Made by a program: the position numbers and the translations under genes
Notes under the pieces: model-generated
The model's input: only the letters and a program-made list of their open reading frames with translations
What the model was told of the DNA's origin: nothing
Databases searched by the model: none
In this document: piece after piece, positions 7,401 to 15,485 of the stretch
Layout: the number at the start of each line of letters is the position of its first letter
How positions within the stretch are numbered: the first letter of the stretch is position 1
From: an uncultured Anaerococcus sp.
GTDB taxonomy: Bacteria > Bacillota > Clostridia > Tissierellales > Peptoniphilaceae
Direction: 5' to 3'
Assembly (NCBI RefSeq): GCF_943912385.1
Contig: NZ_CALTTY010000025.1
Location: 1-16,712, forward strand
Length of the DNA stretch: 16,712 nucleotides

Positions 7401-8076
7401 TGCAGCAAGAACACTTGGATGGAAGATAGCAACTCCAGTATTTGACGGAGCCATGGATACAGAAATAGAAGATGTCTTAGAAGAAGCTAAAGAGCTAGCT
7501 CCTTTCGTAAATAAGACAGGTAAGATTAAACTACGTGACGGTAGGACAGGCCTTCCATTTGAAAACCCAGTTACTGTTGGTGTCATGTATATGCTAAAAC
7601 TCCACCATATGGTAGAAGAGAAAATCCACGCCAGGTCTATTGGACCATACTCACTAGTAACCCAACAGCCACTTGGCGGTAAGGCTCAGTTTGGTGGACA
7701 AAGGTTCGGTGAGATGGAGGTTTGGGCACTTGAAGCATACGGAGCAAGTCATACCCTCCAAGAGATCCTAACTGTAAAAAGTGACGACGTTATAGGCAGG
7801 GTTAAGACCTACGAATCAATAGTCAAGGGAGAAAATATTCCAGAACCAGGTACACCTGAATCCTTCAAGGTCCTAGTAAAAGAGCTACAATCACTAGCCC
7901 TAGACGTTGAACTCCTAGATGAAGAAGGTGGAGTAATAGAACTTAAGGAAAATATCGACGACCAAGACAGGTTCTCCCAAGTAGAAAAGATAGATGCGTC
8001 AAAAATTAGAAACCAAAGCAAGCTACTAGCTAAGGCGAAAACAGAGGAAACAGAAGCAGAAGGTAGTGAAGCTTAG
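4405..8076 (+). CDS. rpoB: DNA-directed RNA polymerase subunit beta
   Basis: The beta subunit forms one side of the RNA polymerase cleft and, with beta', the active site; it acts in the cytoplasm/nucleoid. It is 1223 aa, normal for Firmicutes, with no large lineage insert evident. The rifampicin pocket begins at residue 493 (SSQLSQFMDQTNP). The usual resistance positions (E. coli Q513, D516, S522, H526, R529, S531) all carry the sensitive residues, so no target-site rifampicin resistance is predicted. The conserved catalytic stretch GDKMCGRHGNKG starts at residue 943, and the C-terminal GGKAQFGGQRFGEMEVWALE block is intact. AAGGAG lies 5 nt before the ATG. A variable acidic tail ends the protein. 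It is followed after 14 bp by rpoC. Unusually, rplJ-rplL are not upstream; a long leader with its own strong promoter is there instead. Confidence 0.98.
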   Translation: MAQYHKKLYGNTERVSFSKFPEVLDLPNLLKVQKDSYDWFIKEGLGEILEDISPIEDYNGKLSLEFTGYEFDEEPKYSLTETKYKDLTYSRDLKVMAILFNKETGEIKRQEVFMGDFPMMTDSATFVINGAERVIVSQLVRSPGVYYAEETDKSGDKQYSSTVIPNRGAWIEFDTDASHTVNVRLDRTRKLPATTLVRALLFDTDEEIIKALGDTKHLRNTLEKENSENSEEALIEIYKKLKPGDPASLESSTTLINNLLFDDRRYDLGKVGRYKYNLKLALIPRITGEVAARDVVDTETGEIFVKAGDIINEEVARDIENSGIVSVDIKKLNAEGEDQVLTIVGNNFVDIHAFDRLEGLDIDFEVFSEKIYYPVMTEIIEEAEDDEELIKMMQRRKKELSPKHITKSDILAVVNYQFNLFEGVGETDDIDHLGNRRVRGVGELLQNQFRVGLARMERVVRERMTTQDPDIATPQGLINIKPVTAVIKEFFGSSQLSQFMDQTNPMSELTHKRRLSALGPGGLSRDRAGVEVRDVHDSHYGRICPIETPEGPNIGLITSLTTYARVNKYGFIETPYRVVKEGGLVTDEIHYLTADVEDNFIIAQANEPIGEDSIFINDRVSGRGYNGENDIYPRNSIQYMDVSPQQIVSVGASLIPFLENDDSTRALMGANMQRQAVPLIRANAPIVATGIEHRAAKDSGVCVISKTDGRVVYVSSDKIKVKSNDGEVISYDLLKFERANQGTTINQRPIVKLDEEVKEGQILADGPSTDNGELALGKNILIAFTTWEGYNFEDAMLLNEELVINDTLTSVHIEEHECEARETKLGAEEITKDIPNVGDDMKKDLDENGVIRIGAEVSSGDILVGKVSPKGETELSPEERLLRAIFGEKAREVRDTSLKVPHGEKGIVVDVKEYNKKDGDELAPGVNKVIRVYVATKRKIMVGDKMCGRHGNKGVVSRILPREDMPFLPDGTPIQICLNPLGIPSRMNLGQVLEVHAGLAARTLGWKIATPVFDGAMDTEIEDVLEEAKELAPFVNKTGKIKLRDGRTGLPFENPVTVGVMYMLKLHHMVEEKIHARSIGPYSLVTQQPLGGKAQFGGQRFGEMEVWALEAYGASHTLQEILTVKSDDVIGRVKTYESIVKGENIPEPGTPESFKVLVKELQSLALDVELLDEEGGVIELKENIDDQDRFSQVEKIDASKIRNQSKLLAKAKTEETEAEGSEA

Positions 8077-8090
8077 GAGAAGGGAAGTTT

Positions 8091-11000
8091 ATGAGCGAAT
8101 TAAATCAATTTATTGGGATGAGGATGAAAGTTGCATCCCCAGAAAAAATCCGAAGCTGGTCTCATGGCGAGGTGAAAAAACCTGAAACTATAAACTATAG
8201 GACCCTTAAACCTGAAAAAGACGGACTTTTCTGCGAAAAGATTTTCGGCCCAACCAAGGACTACGAGTGTTCTTGTGGTAAATATAAAAGAATGAGATAC
8301 AAGGGTGTAGTTTGTGAAAAATGTGGGGTAGAGGTAACAAAGTCAAAGGTCAGACGTGAAAGAATGGGCCATATTGAACTTGCTGCTCCAGTTTCTCACA
8401 TATGGTTTTTCAAGGGAATCCCATCTAAGATGGGCCTCCTCCTTGATATGAGCCCAAGAGTACTCGAAAAAATCTTATACTTTGCATCCTATGTAGTAAT
8501 AAATCCAGGTTCAACAGACCTTGCAGTTAAGCAAGAAATCTCAGAAACTGAATACCAAGATATCCTAGAAGAATACCCAGACGATACAGAGTTTAAGGCA
8601 GCAATGGGAGCTGAAGCTATAAAAGAACTCCTAGCAAACATTGACCTTGAAAAAGAATACGAACTTCTATTAAAAGAGTTAGATGAATTTTCTAACCAAA
8701 AAAAGGTTAGAGTTTCAAGACGCCTTGAAGTTGTAGATGCCTTCATCACAAGCGGCAACAGGCCAGAATGGATGATCCTTGATGTTCTGCCTGTGATGCC
8801 ACCAGAATTAAGGCCAATGGTCCAGCTTGAAGGTGGTAGGTTTGCTACTTCTGACCTAAACGACCTATACAGAAGGGTAATAAACAGAAATAACAGGCTA
8901 AAAAGACTCCTTGATATAGGGGCACCGGAGATAATTGTAAGAAACGAAAAAAGAATGCTCCAAGAGGCAGTCGATGCCCTAATCGACAACGGACGTAGGG
9001 GTAGGGCTGTAACAGGTGCTTCAAATAGAAATATGAAGTCTTTATCAGACCTATTAAAGGGTAAGTCTGGTAGGTTTAGACAAAACCTTCTTGGTAAGAG
9101 GGTAGACTATTCAGGTCGTTCCGTAATCGTAGTTGGTCCAGACCTTAAATTTAACCAATGTGGTCTTCCACAAGAAATGGCACTTGAGTTGTTTAAGCCA
9201 TTTATTATGAATAAGGTTGTAGAAAAGGAAATGGCCCACAACCTAAAGACAGCTAAGAAGATGGTCGAGAAAAAAGACCCAAGGGTTTACGAGGTTTTAG
9301 AAGAAGTGATTAAGGACCACCCAGTTTTACTAAACCGTGCTCCAACCCTTCACAGACTTGGTATCCAAGCCTTTGAGCCAATCCTTGTAGAAGGTAAGGC
9401 AATAAAGCTTCACCCACTTGCTTGTAACGCTTTTAACGCCGACTTTGACGGTGACCAAATGGCTATCCACTTACCACTTTCAAACGAAGCCCAAATCGAA
9501 GCAAGACTTCTAATGATGTCAACAAACAATATCCTTGGTCTAAAAGATGGTAAGCCAATCACAACCCCATCCCAGGATATGGTCCTAGGTGCCTATTACC
9601 TAACAACAATAAAAGAAGGTGCCATAGGCGAGGGCATGGTATTTGAATCAACCAACGAAATGAAAAGAGCCTTAGAAGCAGGCCTTGTTGAATACCAATC
9701 AAAAATCGGTGTCAGAATCAAAAAAGATTCTATGGACCCAGGTAAGATTGTAGAATCTTCTGTAGGTAGGTTTATCTACAACGAAGGTATTCCTCAAGAC
9801 CTTGGCTATGTGAATAGGAAAGAAGACCCATATTCACTAGAGGTCGATACCCTAGTTGATTCAGGTACCCTAAAAGATATTATAGACAAGTGCTTTAGAA
9901 AGCACGGAAATATCAAAACTGCTGAAGTTCTTGACTATGTAAAACACATAGGGTACAAGTATTCAACCCTATCAGGTCTTACAGTTTCAATGGATGATGT
10001 AAAGATTCCAAAAGAAAAGTGGGATCTTATAGGCGAGGCTGATGCGGCTGTTGATAAGTATGAAAAGCTATATAAACGTGGTCTAATTACAGATCAAGAA
10101 AGATACGAAAAGGTGATCGAAATCTGGCAAGAAACCACAAATAATGTAACAGATGCTCTTCTCACAGACCTTAGAGATGATAACAATATTAAGATCTTTG
10201 CAGATTCTGGTGCCCGTGGTTCAACCAATCAGATTAGACAGCTTGGTGGTATGCGTGGACTTATGAGTCAGGCCGATGGTATGATCATAGAAATCCCAAT
10301 CAAGGCAAACTTTAGAGAAGGCCTATCAGTTCAAGAGTACTTTATCTCAACCCACGGTTCTCGTAAGGGTCTTACAGATACAGCCCTAAGAACTGCCGAC
10401 TCAGGATACCTAACTCGTAGGATGGTAGATATCTCTCAAGATGTAATTGTAACAGAAGATGACTGTCATTCAGATGGCTATGTCCTAGCCCACGAATTTA
10501 AAGACGGCAACGAATTAATTGAAGACTTAAGGACAAGGATTATCGGTCGTACTTCCTTTGAAGATATAAAGGACGAGTCAGGCGAAACTATTGTTCACAA
10601 GGATGAAGTAATAGATGAAGACCTTGCAGATAAGATTGTAGGAACTGGCATTAAGGAAGTTAAATTAAGGTCAGTTCTAGAATGTAAGGCAAAACAAGGT
10701 GTTTGTGCAAAATGCTATGGTAGAAACCTTGCAACAGGCAAACACGTCAATATGGGTGAAGCAGTTGGTATCATCGCTGCCCAATCAATCGGTGAGCCAG
10801 GTACCCAGCTAACAATGAGGACCTTCCACTCCGGTGGTATAGCAGGTGTTGGAATTACCCAAGGTCTTCCAAGGGTTGAGGAGCTTTTTGAAGCTCGTAA
10901 ACCAAAGGGACTAGCCTTCATCTCAGCTAACTCAGGTACAGTTTCCCTAATTCAAAATGAAAAGAAAACTGATGTTGAAATAACAAATGCTGACGGCACA

Positions 11001-11645
11001 AGCAAGAAATATAATATCCCATTCGGATCAAGAATCCTTGTAAAAGATGGCGAAGAAGTAGAAATCGGTGCCCAACTAACAGAAGGTTCCCTAGATCCAC
11101 ACGATGTTCTTGATGTTTTGGGCAAGGTTGGAGTCCAAGATTACATCACCAAGGAAGTCCAAAAAGTATACAGGCAGCAAGGTGTTGAAATTGACGACAG
11201 ACATATCGAAGTAATTGCCCGTCAGATGCTTAAAAAGGTCAAGATTGTCGATTCAGGTGATACAGAATTCTTACCAGAAAGCTTACAAGAAAGACGTGAA
11301 GTTGATATTGTAAATGAACAAATGGAAGAAGAAGGCAAAAAACCTGCTATCTATGACCAAGAGCTCCTCGGTATAACCAAGGCAAGCCTTGCTACAGACA
11401 GCTGGCTATCAGCAGCATCCTTCCAGGAAACAACCAGAGTCCTAACAGATGCTTCAATCAAGGGCAAGATTGATGACTTAAGAGGACTAAAAGAAAATAT
11501 AATAATCGGTAAGCTAATCCCTGCAGGTACTGGTCTAAAATACTATAATGACGTAGATATAGACTATGAAACCAAGGAATTAGAAGACGAACAAATCAAA
11601 GCAAACATTGAATCAATCGAAGAAACTGAAACAGAAGAAGTATAG
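8091..11645 (+). CDS. rpoC: DNA-directed RNA polymerase subunit beta'
   Basis: The beta' subunit carries the catalytic magnesium and the clamp of RNA polymerase. It is 1184 aa, the usual Firmicutes size. The N-terminal zinc site is C60, C62, C75 and C78. The active-site loop NADFDGDQM starts at residue 449, with Asp 451, 453 and 455 holding magnesium. The second zinc site is C792, C865, C872 and C875. The trigger-loop/C-terminal block (QSIGEPGTQLTMRTFHSGG) is intact. The start lies 14 bp after the rpoB stop. AGGAG overlaps that stop codon and a second purine run (GAAGGGAAG) fills the gap, so it is translated from the same mRNA as rpoB. The stop is followed one base later by a strong terminator, so the operon is essentially rpoBC alone. 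Confidence 0.98.
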   Translation: MSELNQFIGMRMKVASPEKIRSWSHGEVKKPETINYRTLKPEKDGLFCEKIFGPTKDYECSCGKYKRMRYKGVVCEKCGVEVTKSKVRRERMGHIELAAPVSHIWFFKGIPSKMGLLLDMSPRVLEKILYFASYVVINPGSTDLAVKQEISETEYQDILEEYPDDTEFKAAMGAEAIKELLANIDLEKEYELLLKELDEFSNQKKVRVSRRLEVVDAFITSGNRPEWMILDVLPVMPPELRPMVQLEGGRFATSDLNDLYRRVINRNNRLKRLLDIGAPEIIVRNEKRMLQEAVDALIDNGRRGRAVTGASNRNMKSLSDLLKGKSGRFRQNLLGKRVDYSGRSVIVVGPDLKFNQCGLPQEMALELFKPFIMNKVVEKEMAHNLKTAKKMVEKKDPRVYEVLEEVIKDHPVLLNRAPTLHRLGIQAFEPILVEGKAIKLHPLACNAFNADFDGDQMAIHLPLSNEAQIEARLLMMSTNNILGLKDGKPITTPSQDMVLGAYYLTTIKEGAIGEGMVFESTNEMKRALEAGLVEYQSKIGVRIKKDSMDPGKIVESSVGRFIYNEGIPQDLGYVNRKEDPYSLEVDTLVDSGTLKDIIDKCFRKHGNIKTAEVLDYVKHIGYKYSTLSGLTVSMDDVKIPKEKWDLIGEADAAVDKYEKLYKRGLITDQERYEKVIEIWQETTNNVTDALLTDLRDDNNIKIFADSGARGSTNQIRQLGGMRGLMSQADGMIIEIPIKANFREGLSVQEYFISTHGSRKGLTDTALRTADSGYLTRRMVDISQDVIVTEDDCHSDGYVLAHEFKDGNELIEDLRTRIIGRTSFEDIKDESGETIVHKDEVIDEDLADKIVGTGIKEVKLRSVLECKAKQGVCAKCYGRNLATGKHVNMGEAVGIIAAQSIGEPGTQLTMRTFHSGGIAGVGITQGLPRVEELFEARKPKGLAFISANSGTVSLIQNEKKTDVEITNADGTSKKYNIPFGSRILVKDGEEVEIGAQLTEGSLDPHDVLDVLGKVGVQDYITKEVQKVYRQQGVEIDDRHIEVIARQMLKKVKIVDSGDTEFLPESLQERREVDIVNEQMEEEGKKPAIYDQELLGITKASLATDSWLSAASFQETTRVLTDASIKGKIDDLRGLKENIIIGKLIPAGTGLKYYNDVDIDYETKELEDEQIKANIESIEETETEEV

Positions 11646-11646
11646 G

Positions 11647-11671
11647 AAAGGGGCAATTTGCCCCTTTTTTT
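11647..11671 (+). terminator. rpoBC operon terminator
   Basis: AAAGGGGC and GCCCCTTT form a perfect 8-bp stem with a 5-nt AATTT loop, running into seven T's. It starts one base after the rpoC stop codon. The next gene starts only 21 bp later with no promoter visible in that gap. Confidence 0.93.
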
Positions 11672-11692
11672 AAAACAATAGAAAGGTTATAA

Positions 11693-12031
11693 ATGAAAAA
11701 AGTACTATTCTACCTCATGCAAGATGAAAAAATGTGCGCCATGCACGCCCTTATGAATGCAAAGCAAATCATAGAAAATGGCGGAGAGGCTAAGATAATT
11801 TTTGAAGGGAAGTCAGTAAAACTTCCTCAAATATTAGATCAAGAAGGAAATTCTCTTTATAATAAGCTAATCGAAAACGAAACTATAGTGGGAGTATGCA
11901 AGGCTTGCTCCAAAATGCTAGAAGTTTATGAAACAAATAAAGACCTAGGCCTAAAGTTTTTAGATGACATGGACGGTCACGCTGGAATGAGTCCATATAT
12001 AGATCAAGGCTATCAAGTGATAGAATTTTAA
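11693..12031 (+). CDS. DsrE-like small cysteine protein
   Basis: A 112-aa soluble protein of the DsrE/DsrF-like fold by its pattern: a beta strand start (KKVLFYL), then helix, then GGEAKIIFEG, and a late GVCKACSKM turn. Visible cysteines are C15 (EKMCAMHA) and the pair C69/C72. In related families such cysteines carry or transfer sulfur, but small DsrE-like proteins also occur without known partners, so the exact role is open. The start has AAAGG 6 nt upstream. It sits right behind the rpoBC terminator without a promoter of its own that I can find, so it probably depends on read-through or on a promoter inside rpoC. A two-way terminator closes it. Confidence 0.75.
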   Translation: MKKVLFYLMQDEKMCAMHALMNAKQIIENGGEAKIIFEGKSVKLPQILDQEGNSLYNKLIENETIVGVCKACSKMLEVYETNKDLGLKFLDDMDGHAGMSPYIDQGYQVIEF

Positions 12032-12038
12032 TAATTTT

Positions 12039-12064
12039 AAAAGACCCAACAAGGGTCTTTTACA
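12039..12064. terminator. bidirectional intrinsic terminator
   Basis: AAAAGACCC and GGGTCTTTT form a perfect 9-bp stem with an AACAA loop. The A and T ends serve both strands. It separates the DsrE-like gene (+) from the converging aldo-keto reductase gene (-), whose stop lies 6 bp beyond. Confidence 0.88.
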
Positions 12065-12069
12065 TTTCA

Positions 12070-13194
12070 CTATTTATTCAAAAATTCATTTGCCTCTTTT
12101 AATCCTTTAATTATTTCAAGGTTTTGAGGGCAGATTTTTTCGCATTTTTTACACTCTATACAGGCATTTGGATTTACCCCTTCTTTTAGGTATTCTTCAA
12201 AGGCTTTTCTAGATTTTTCCTCTTCGTCATAAAGATAAGCATTATTCCACATAGAAAATACCTTTGGTATGTTGATTTCTACTGTGCAAGGCAGGCAGTA
12301 TTCACAGGCTGTGCAGGCAATTTTTCCTCTTGACTTATAAATTGCCCTGGCTTTTGCGTAAAAGTCCTTATCAGCTTTCTCAAGGTCTTCTGGATTGACT
12401 GTACTTGCTATTTCAAGGTTTTCTCTGACTTGGTTTATATCATTCATTCCTGATAGGACTGTCATAACATTGTCTAGAGAAAGAGGGAATTTAAGAGCCA
12501 TTTGGGCAGGTGATAGGTTTTTATCTTCCATTAAATCAAGGACTTCTTGAGGAGGATTTGCAAGTCTGCCTCCTTTGACAGGTTCCATTATTATTACAGG
12601 AATCCCCATTTCTTTGGCCAGATTATAGCCCTTCATTCCAGCTTGGAGATTGATGTCAAGGTAATTTAGCTGGATTTGGCACAAGTCCCAGTCATAGGCC
12701 TTTATTATCTCTTCAAAGGCCTCGTATTCATCGTGGAAGGAAAAACCGATATTTTTTACAAGTCCCTTTTCCTTAAGCTCAGTTACAAAATCTAGGACAC
12801 CAAGGTCAACCATCTCCCTAAACCTCTTAATATCAAGAGAGTGGAGGAGGTAAAAGTCAAGGTAGTCTGTCCTTAAGTTTTCTAATTGCTCACTAAAAAT
12901 CTTATAAAAATCATTCTTTTCCTTAACTAGCCAGCAAGGAAGCTTAGTTGCAAGGTAGATTTCATCCCTTAAAGAATTTTCTTCTAAAAATTCTCCAACA
13001 AACTTCTCGCTCATTTTTTCATGGTAAGGGTAGGCGGTGTCAATATATGTAAGTCCCTTACCTATTGCTTCTTTAATAATCTTCGCAGATGCTTCCTTGT
13101 CAATCTTACTATTGTCCCCGTCTATGGTTTTAAATCTCATACAACCAAAGCCGAGTCTTGATATTTTCATATCTTTAAAATCAAAATATTTCAT
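12070..13194 (-). CDS. aldo/keto reductase with C-terminal 4Fe-4S ferredoxin-like domain
   Basis: A 374-aa cytoplasmic oxidoreductase. Residues 1 to about 265 form the aldo-keto reductase barrel. The catalytic tetrad is visible as D52 and Y57 (DTAYPYH), K84 (ATKLP) and H118 (YLLHSL). The tail has two cysteine clusters: C294, C297, C300, C303 (CTACEYCLPC) and C345, C348, C351, C355 (CIECKKCEKICP). These fit 4Fe-4S binding. This fused class is common in anaerobes; electrons probably pass between nicotinamide or substrate and a ferredoxin-type partner, but the substrate is unknown. AAAGGA lies 5 nt before the ATG and an extended -10 lies about 30 bp upstream. It stands alone as a one-gene unit, diverging from the chloride channel gene. 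Confidence 0.92.
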   Translation of the reverse strand: MKYFDFKDMKISRLGFGCMRFKTIDGDNSKIDKEASAKIIKEAIGKGLTYIDTAYPYHEKMSEKFVGEFLEENSLRDEIYLATKLPCWLVKEKNDFYKIFSEQLENLRTDYLDFYLLHSLDIKRFREMVDLGVLDFVTELKEKGLVKNIGFSFHDEYEAFEEIIKAYDWDLCQIQLNYLDINLQAGMKGYNLAKEMGIPVIIMEPVKGGRLANPPQEVLDLMEDKNLSPAQMALKFPLSLDNVMTVLSGMNDINQVRENLEIASTVNPEDLEKADKDFYAKARAIYKSRGKIACTACEYCLPCTVEINIPKVFSMWNNAYLYDEEEKSRKAFEEYLKEGVNPNACIECKKCEKICPQNLEIIKGLKEANEFLNK

Positions 13195-13223
13195 ACTAGT
13201 CCTTTCTTTATATCCTTTACTAT

Positions 13224-13232
13224 ATTATATCA
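13224..13232 (-). promoter_or_regulatory. extended -10 promoter of the aldo-keto reductase gene
   Basis: On the minus strand the sequence reads TGATATAAT, 29 bp before the ATG. No clear -35 is seen at 17 bp. It is identical in sequence to the extended -10 elements at 4023 and 15486. Confidence 0.6.
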
Positions 13233-13249
13233 TAAAATCCTTAAGTTTA

Positions 13250-13278
13250 TTACCTTAGTCTCTTAAATTCGGTATAAT
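13250..13278 (+). promoter_or_regulatory. promoter of the chloride channel gene
   Basis: A perfect -10 TATAAT (13273-13278) lies 17 bp after a weak -35, TTACCT (13250-13255). Transcription would start near 13285, giving a very short leader of about 12 nt that is almost all ribosome binding site (AAGGAG). Confidence 0.5.
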
Positions 13279-13296
13279 GTATGAAAAGGAGAAATT

Positions 13297-14565
13297 ATGA
13301 AAGAAAAAATATCATTTAAATCATTACCCGCCTTTGTTATTTTGGGTATTATTATAGGTCTAATAATAGGGACCTTCAAAAAACTAATTGCCTTGTTTTC
13401 AGTCTTTATGAAAAGCTTCCTAGATTCTGGAACAGGTAAAGATAAGCTCATATTTATGGTTCTTATTTTATTAATAGGACTTGTTACTTATTTTATCCTT
13501 AAAACCGATGAAAATACCAAGGGATCAGGTATTCCAGTCATGGTTGGGATGATGGATGGGACTATTGATGTTAAAAGTGAAAAAACTATAGTCACCAAGT
13601 TTATAGCATCAATCCTTACTATAGGATCTGGCCTTACAGTAGGTAGGGAGGGTCCATCGGTTCATCTGGGAGGCTTGGCTGGAGATATAGCCTCGAAATT
13701 TTTCCCTCAGACTGACAGGAGTCTTTTTATAGGCTCTGCTGCCTCATCAGGTTTTGCAGTTGCCTTTAATTCTCCAGTGGCAGCCCTTATTTTTAATGTT
13801 GAGGAAATTTTTAGGAACCACAACTTTAATACATTTTTAACATCAGCTGTAACTATTATTTCAGCAACCATTAGCTCAGGCCTTATCTTTGGAGACTACC
13901 CAAGTCTTGGAGAAATCCCAAGGCTTACAAATATTAGCCAGGAATCCCTATGGATTATCCTAATCCTGGGTCTATTGACAGGTCTATCGGGAGTTTTATT
14001 TAATACAGTTGTAATAAGGTCAAAGGATATTTACAAGAAAATAAGGTTACCTGAGTTTGTAAAATACATCATTCCCTTTGTCCTAACAGGTCTTATCTTA
14101 CTAATTGACCAGAGGCTTTTTGCGTCAGGTGAGGAATTAATCTTCCTTCCTACTATGGGAAATGAAGGACTTTTTAGCCTTATTTATATCTATCTTGCAA
14201 AAATTCTCCTCCTATCCTTTGCCTTTGGGGCGGGTCTATCAGGAGGGTCCTTGGTTCCCTTATTATCCATAGGAGCCATACTAGGAAATATTTATGCAAC
14301 AATCCTTGCAGAACTTGGTATAATACCTATAGATATGATCTACGCCATCTCTCTTATAACCATGGCAGGACATTTTTCAGCCATAGTAAGGACTCCTCTT
14401 ACTGCCATAATCCTTGTTTTAGAAATAACAGGAGGGGCCTTTACAAATATCCTAGCCCTAGCCCTGGTATCTCTCATGGCCTACCTAGTAGCAGAAATGT
14501 GTAAGTCAAAACCATTTTATGAAGACCTTTATGACAGGCTTCTAATAACAGAAAAATCTTCCTAA
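13297..14565 (+). CDS. ClC-family chloride channel or proton/chloride antiporter
   Basis: A 422-aa polytopic membrane protein of the ClC family. Selectivity motifs are in order: GSGIP (76-80, central serine), GREGP (116-120, E118 is the gating glutamate) and the EE pair at 169-170, which matches the inner proton glutamate of E. coli ClcA. GSLVP (317-321) is in the place of the usual GxFxP. A tyrosine (Y408 in KPFYEDLYDRLL) aligns with ClcA Y445. Both glutamates being present favours a proton-coupled antiporter over a channel; this is by family knowledge. GSGIP with serine argues against the fluoride-exporting branch. There are no C-terminal CBS domains. AAGGAG precedes the ATG. Its last codons and stop lie within the left arm of the terminator it shares with the convergent regulator gene. 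Confidence 0.92.
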   Translation: MKEKISFKSLPAFVILGIIIGLIIGTFKKLIALFSVFMKSFLDSGTGKDKLIFMVLILLIGLVTYFILKTDENTKGSGIPVMVGMMDGTIDVKSEKTIVTKFIASILTIGSGLTVGREGPSVHLGGLAGDIASKFFPQTDRSLFIGSAASSGFAVAFNSPVAALIFNVEEIFRNHNFNTFLTSAVTIISATISSGLIFGDYPSLGEIPRLTNISQESLWIILILGLLTGLSGVLFNTVVIRSKDIYKKIRLPEFVKYIIPFVLTGLILLIDQRLFASGEELIFLPTMGNEGLFSLIYIYLAKILLLSFAFGAGLSGGSLVPLLSIGAILGNIYATILAELGIIPIDMIYAISLITMAGHFSAIVRTPLTAIILVLEITGGAFTNILALALVSLMAYLVAEMCKSKPFYEDLYDRLLITEKSS

Positions 14566-14583
14566 AATTAGGAAGATTTTTCT
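14550..14583. terminator. perfect bidirectional terminator shared by the ClC gene and the regulator
   Basis: Perfect 16-bp arms (14550-14565 and 14568-14583) around two A's. The core CTTCC/GGAAG is flanked by AAAAAT and ATTTTT, so a U-run follows in both directions. The ClC stop codon (TAA, 14563-14565) lies inside the left arm and the regulator stop (14582-14584) overlaps the right arm. Confidence 0.93.
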
Positions 14584-15469
14584 ATGGAATTATAAAATTA
14601 TTGTCATTATTAGCTTTTTTCTTATATTTTTCTAAAATTAAATTATATAGATTAGCGTTAGTTTTTTTGGAAATTTTGAGAGTCAATTTCACATATTTTT
14701 TATAATCAAGTGAGAGGTCATATAATATCAGCGACTTCTGGTAAAGCATGATAGGGGAGATTGGATTGAGTCTATTAGAAGAAATTGATTTGTTAATGTA
14801 GTACAAGGCAATGTAAGATTTATATAATATATAGTAGGTATTTGCCATATTATGGTACAATATTGCATTTAAGTTATCATTATCAATTCTTGCATTTTCT
14901 ATAAATCTATGATATTTTAGTCTTTCTTCGGGATTTTTAAAATAAGAAGCGTAATTTAATAGTAATCTATAGTCAATTATGTCATAGTTATTTGAATTGA
15001 GGTTAGCAAAATCAAATTTTTTTCCTATATTTAAGGCTTTAGTAATTAGTATTTTTTTCTTATTTAAGTCTTCTTTTATTTCTATACTCTCAAATAGTAA
15101 TTTTAATTTCTTTGCTTTTTGTTTAACAAAATTTCTTTGGCTGGAACTCTCAATTTCTGTGAGGATTTTGATTTCTTCGGATTGGCCACTACCAGAAAAC
15201 CTATCTCTTGAATTAAGGTTTTTTATAATATTATTAATTTGTTCTGAATCATATAGCAAAGTATAAAGATATGTTTCAACTAGATCTACGTGTAATATTT
15301 CAGAAAGAATTTCAAGTTTGTCTAAATCGATATCTGCTTTTCCGTTTTCCATCTTTGATATGGTTTTGATATTGATAAAAGAGAGGTTTGCAAGTTCTTC
15401 TTGTGTGATTTTATTTTTTAGTCTTGTTTCTCTTATAAATTTTCCAAATTTGTAATTATTTTGATTCAT
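14582..15469 (-). CDS. HTH transcriptional regulator with TPR-like helical body (RRNPP/Rgg/PlcR type)
   Basis: A 295-aa protein. Residues about 9-62 are an XRE-type helix-turn-helix (RLKNKITQEELANLS, then IKTISKMENG). The rest is all-helical, with TPR-like repeats best seen at 199-229 (ILYHNMANTYYILYKSYIALYYINK) and 237-265. Size and layout match the peptide-sensing regulators PlcR, Rgg/MutR and relatives, which bind a re-imported signal peptide in the helical part and switch target promoters. No transmembrane segment or enzyme motif is seen. It diverges from a 45-codon peptide gene whose product could be the signal. An AGGTGA ribosome binding site and an extended -10 lie upstream. Composition is more AT-rich than rpoBC, suggesting transfer. 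Family placement is by architecture; peptide binding is inferred. Confidence 0.8.
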   Translation of the reverse strand: MNQNNYKFGKFIRETRLKNKITQEELANLSFINIKTISKMENGKADIDLDKLEILSEILHVDLVETYLYTLLYDSEQINNIIKNLNSRDRFSGSGQSEEIKILTEIESSSQRNFVKQKAKKLKLLFESIEIKEDLNKKKILITKALNIGKKFDFANLNSNNYDIIDYRLLLNYASYFKNPEERLKYHRFIENARIDNDNLNAILYHNMANTYYILYKSYIALYYINKSISSNRLNPISPIMLYQKSLILYDLSLDYKKYVKLTLKISKKTNANLYNLILEKYKKKANNDNNFIIP

Positions 15470-15485
15470 GCAGTCACCTCATTAT

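Noticed and set aside
8489..8989. 166-aa minus-strand frame inside rpoC
   Set aside because: It is a shadow of the conserved rpoC coding sequence, with serine/leucine-rich composition and no start signals.
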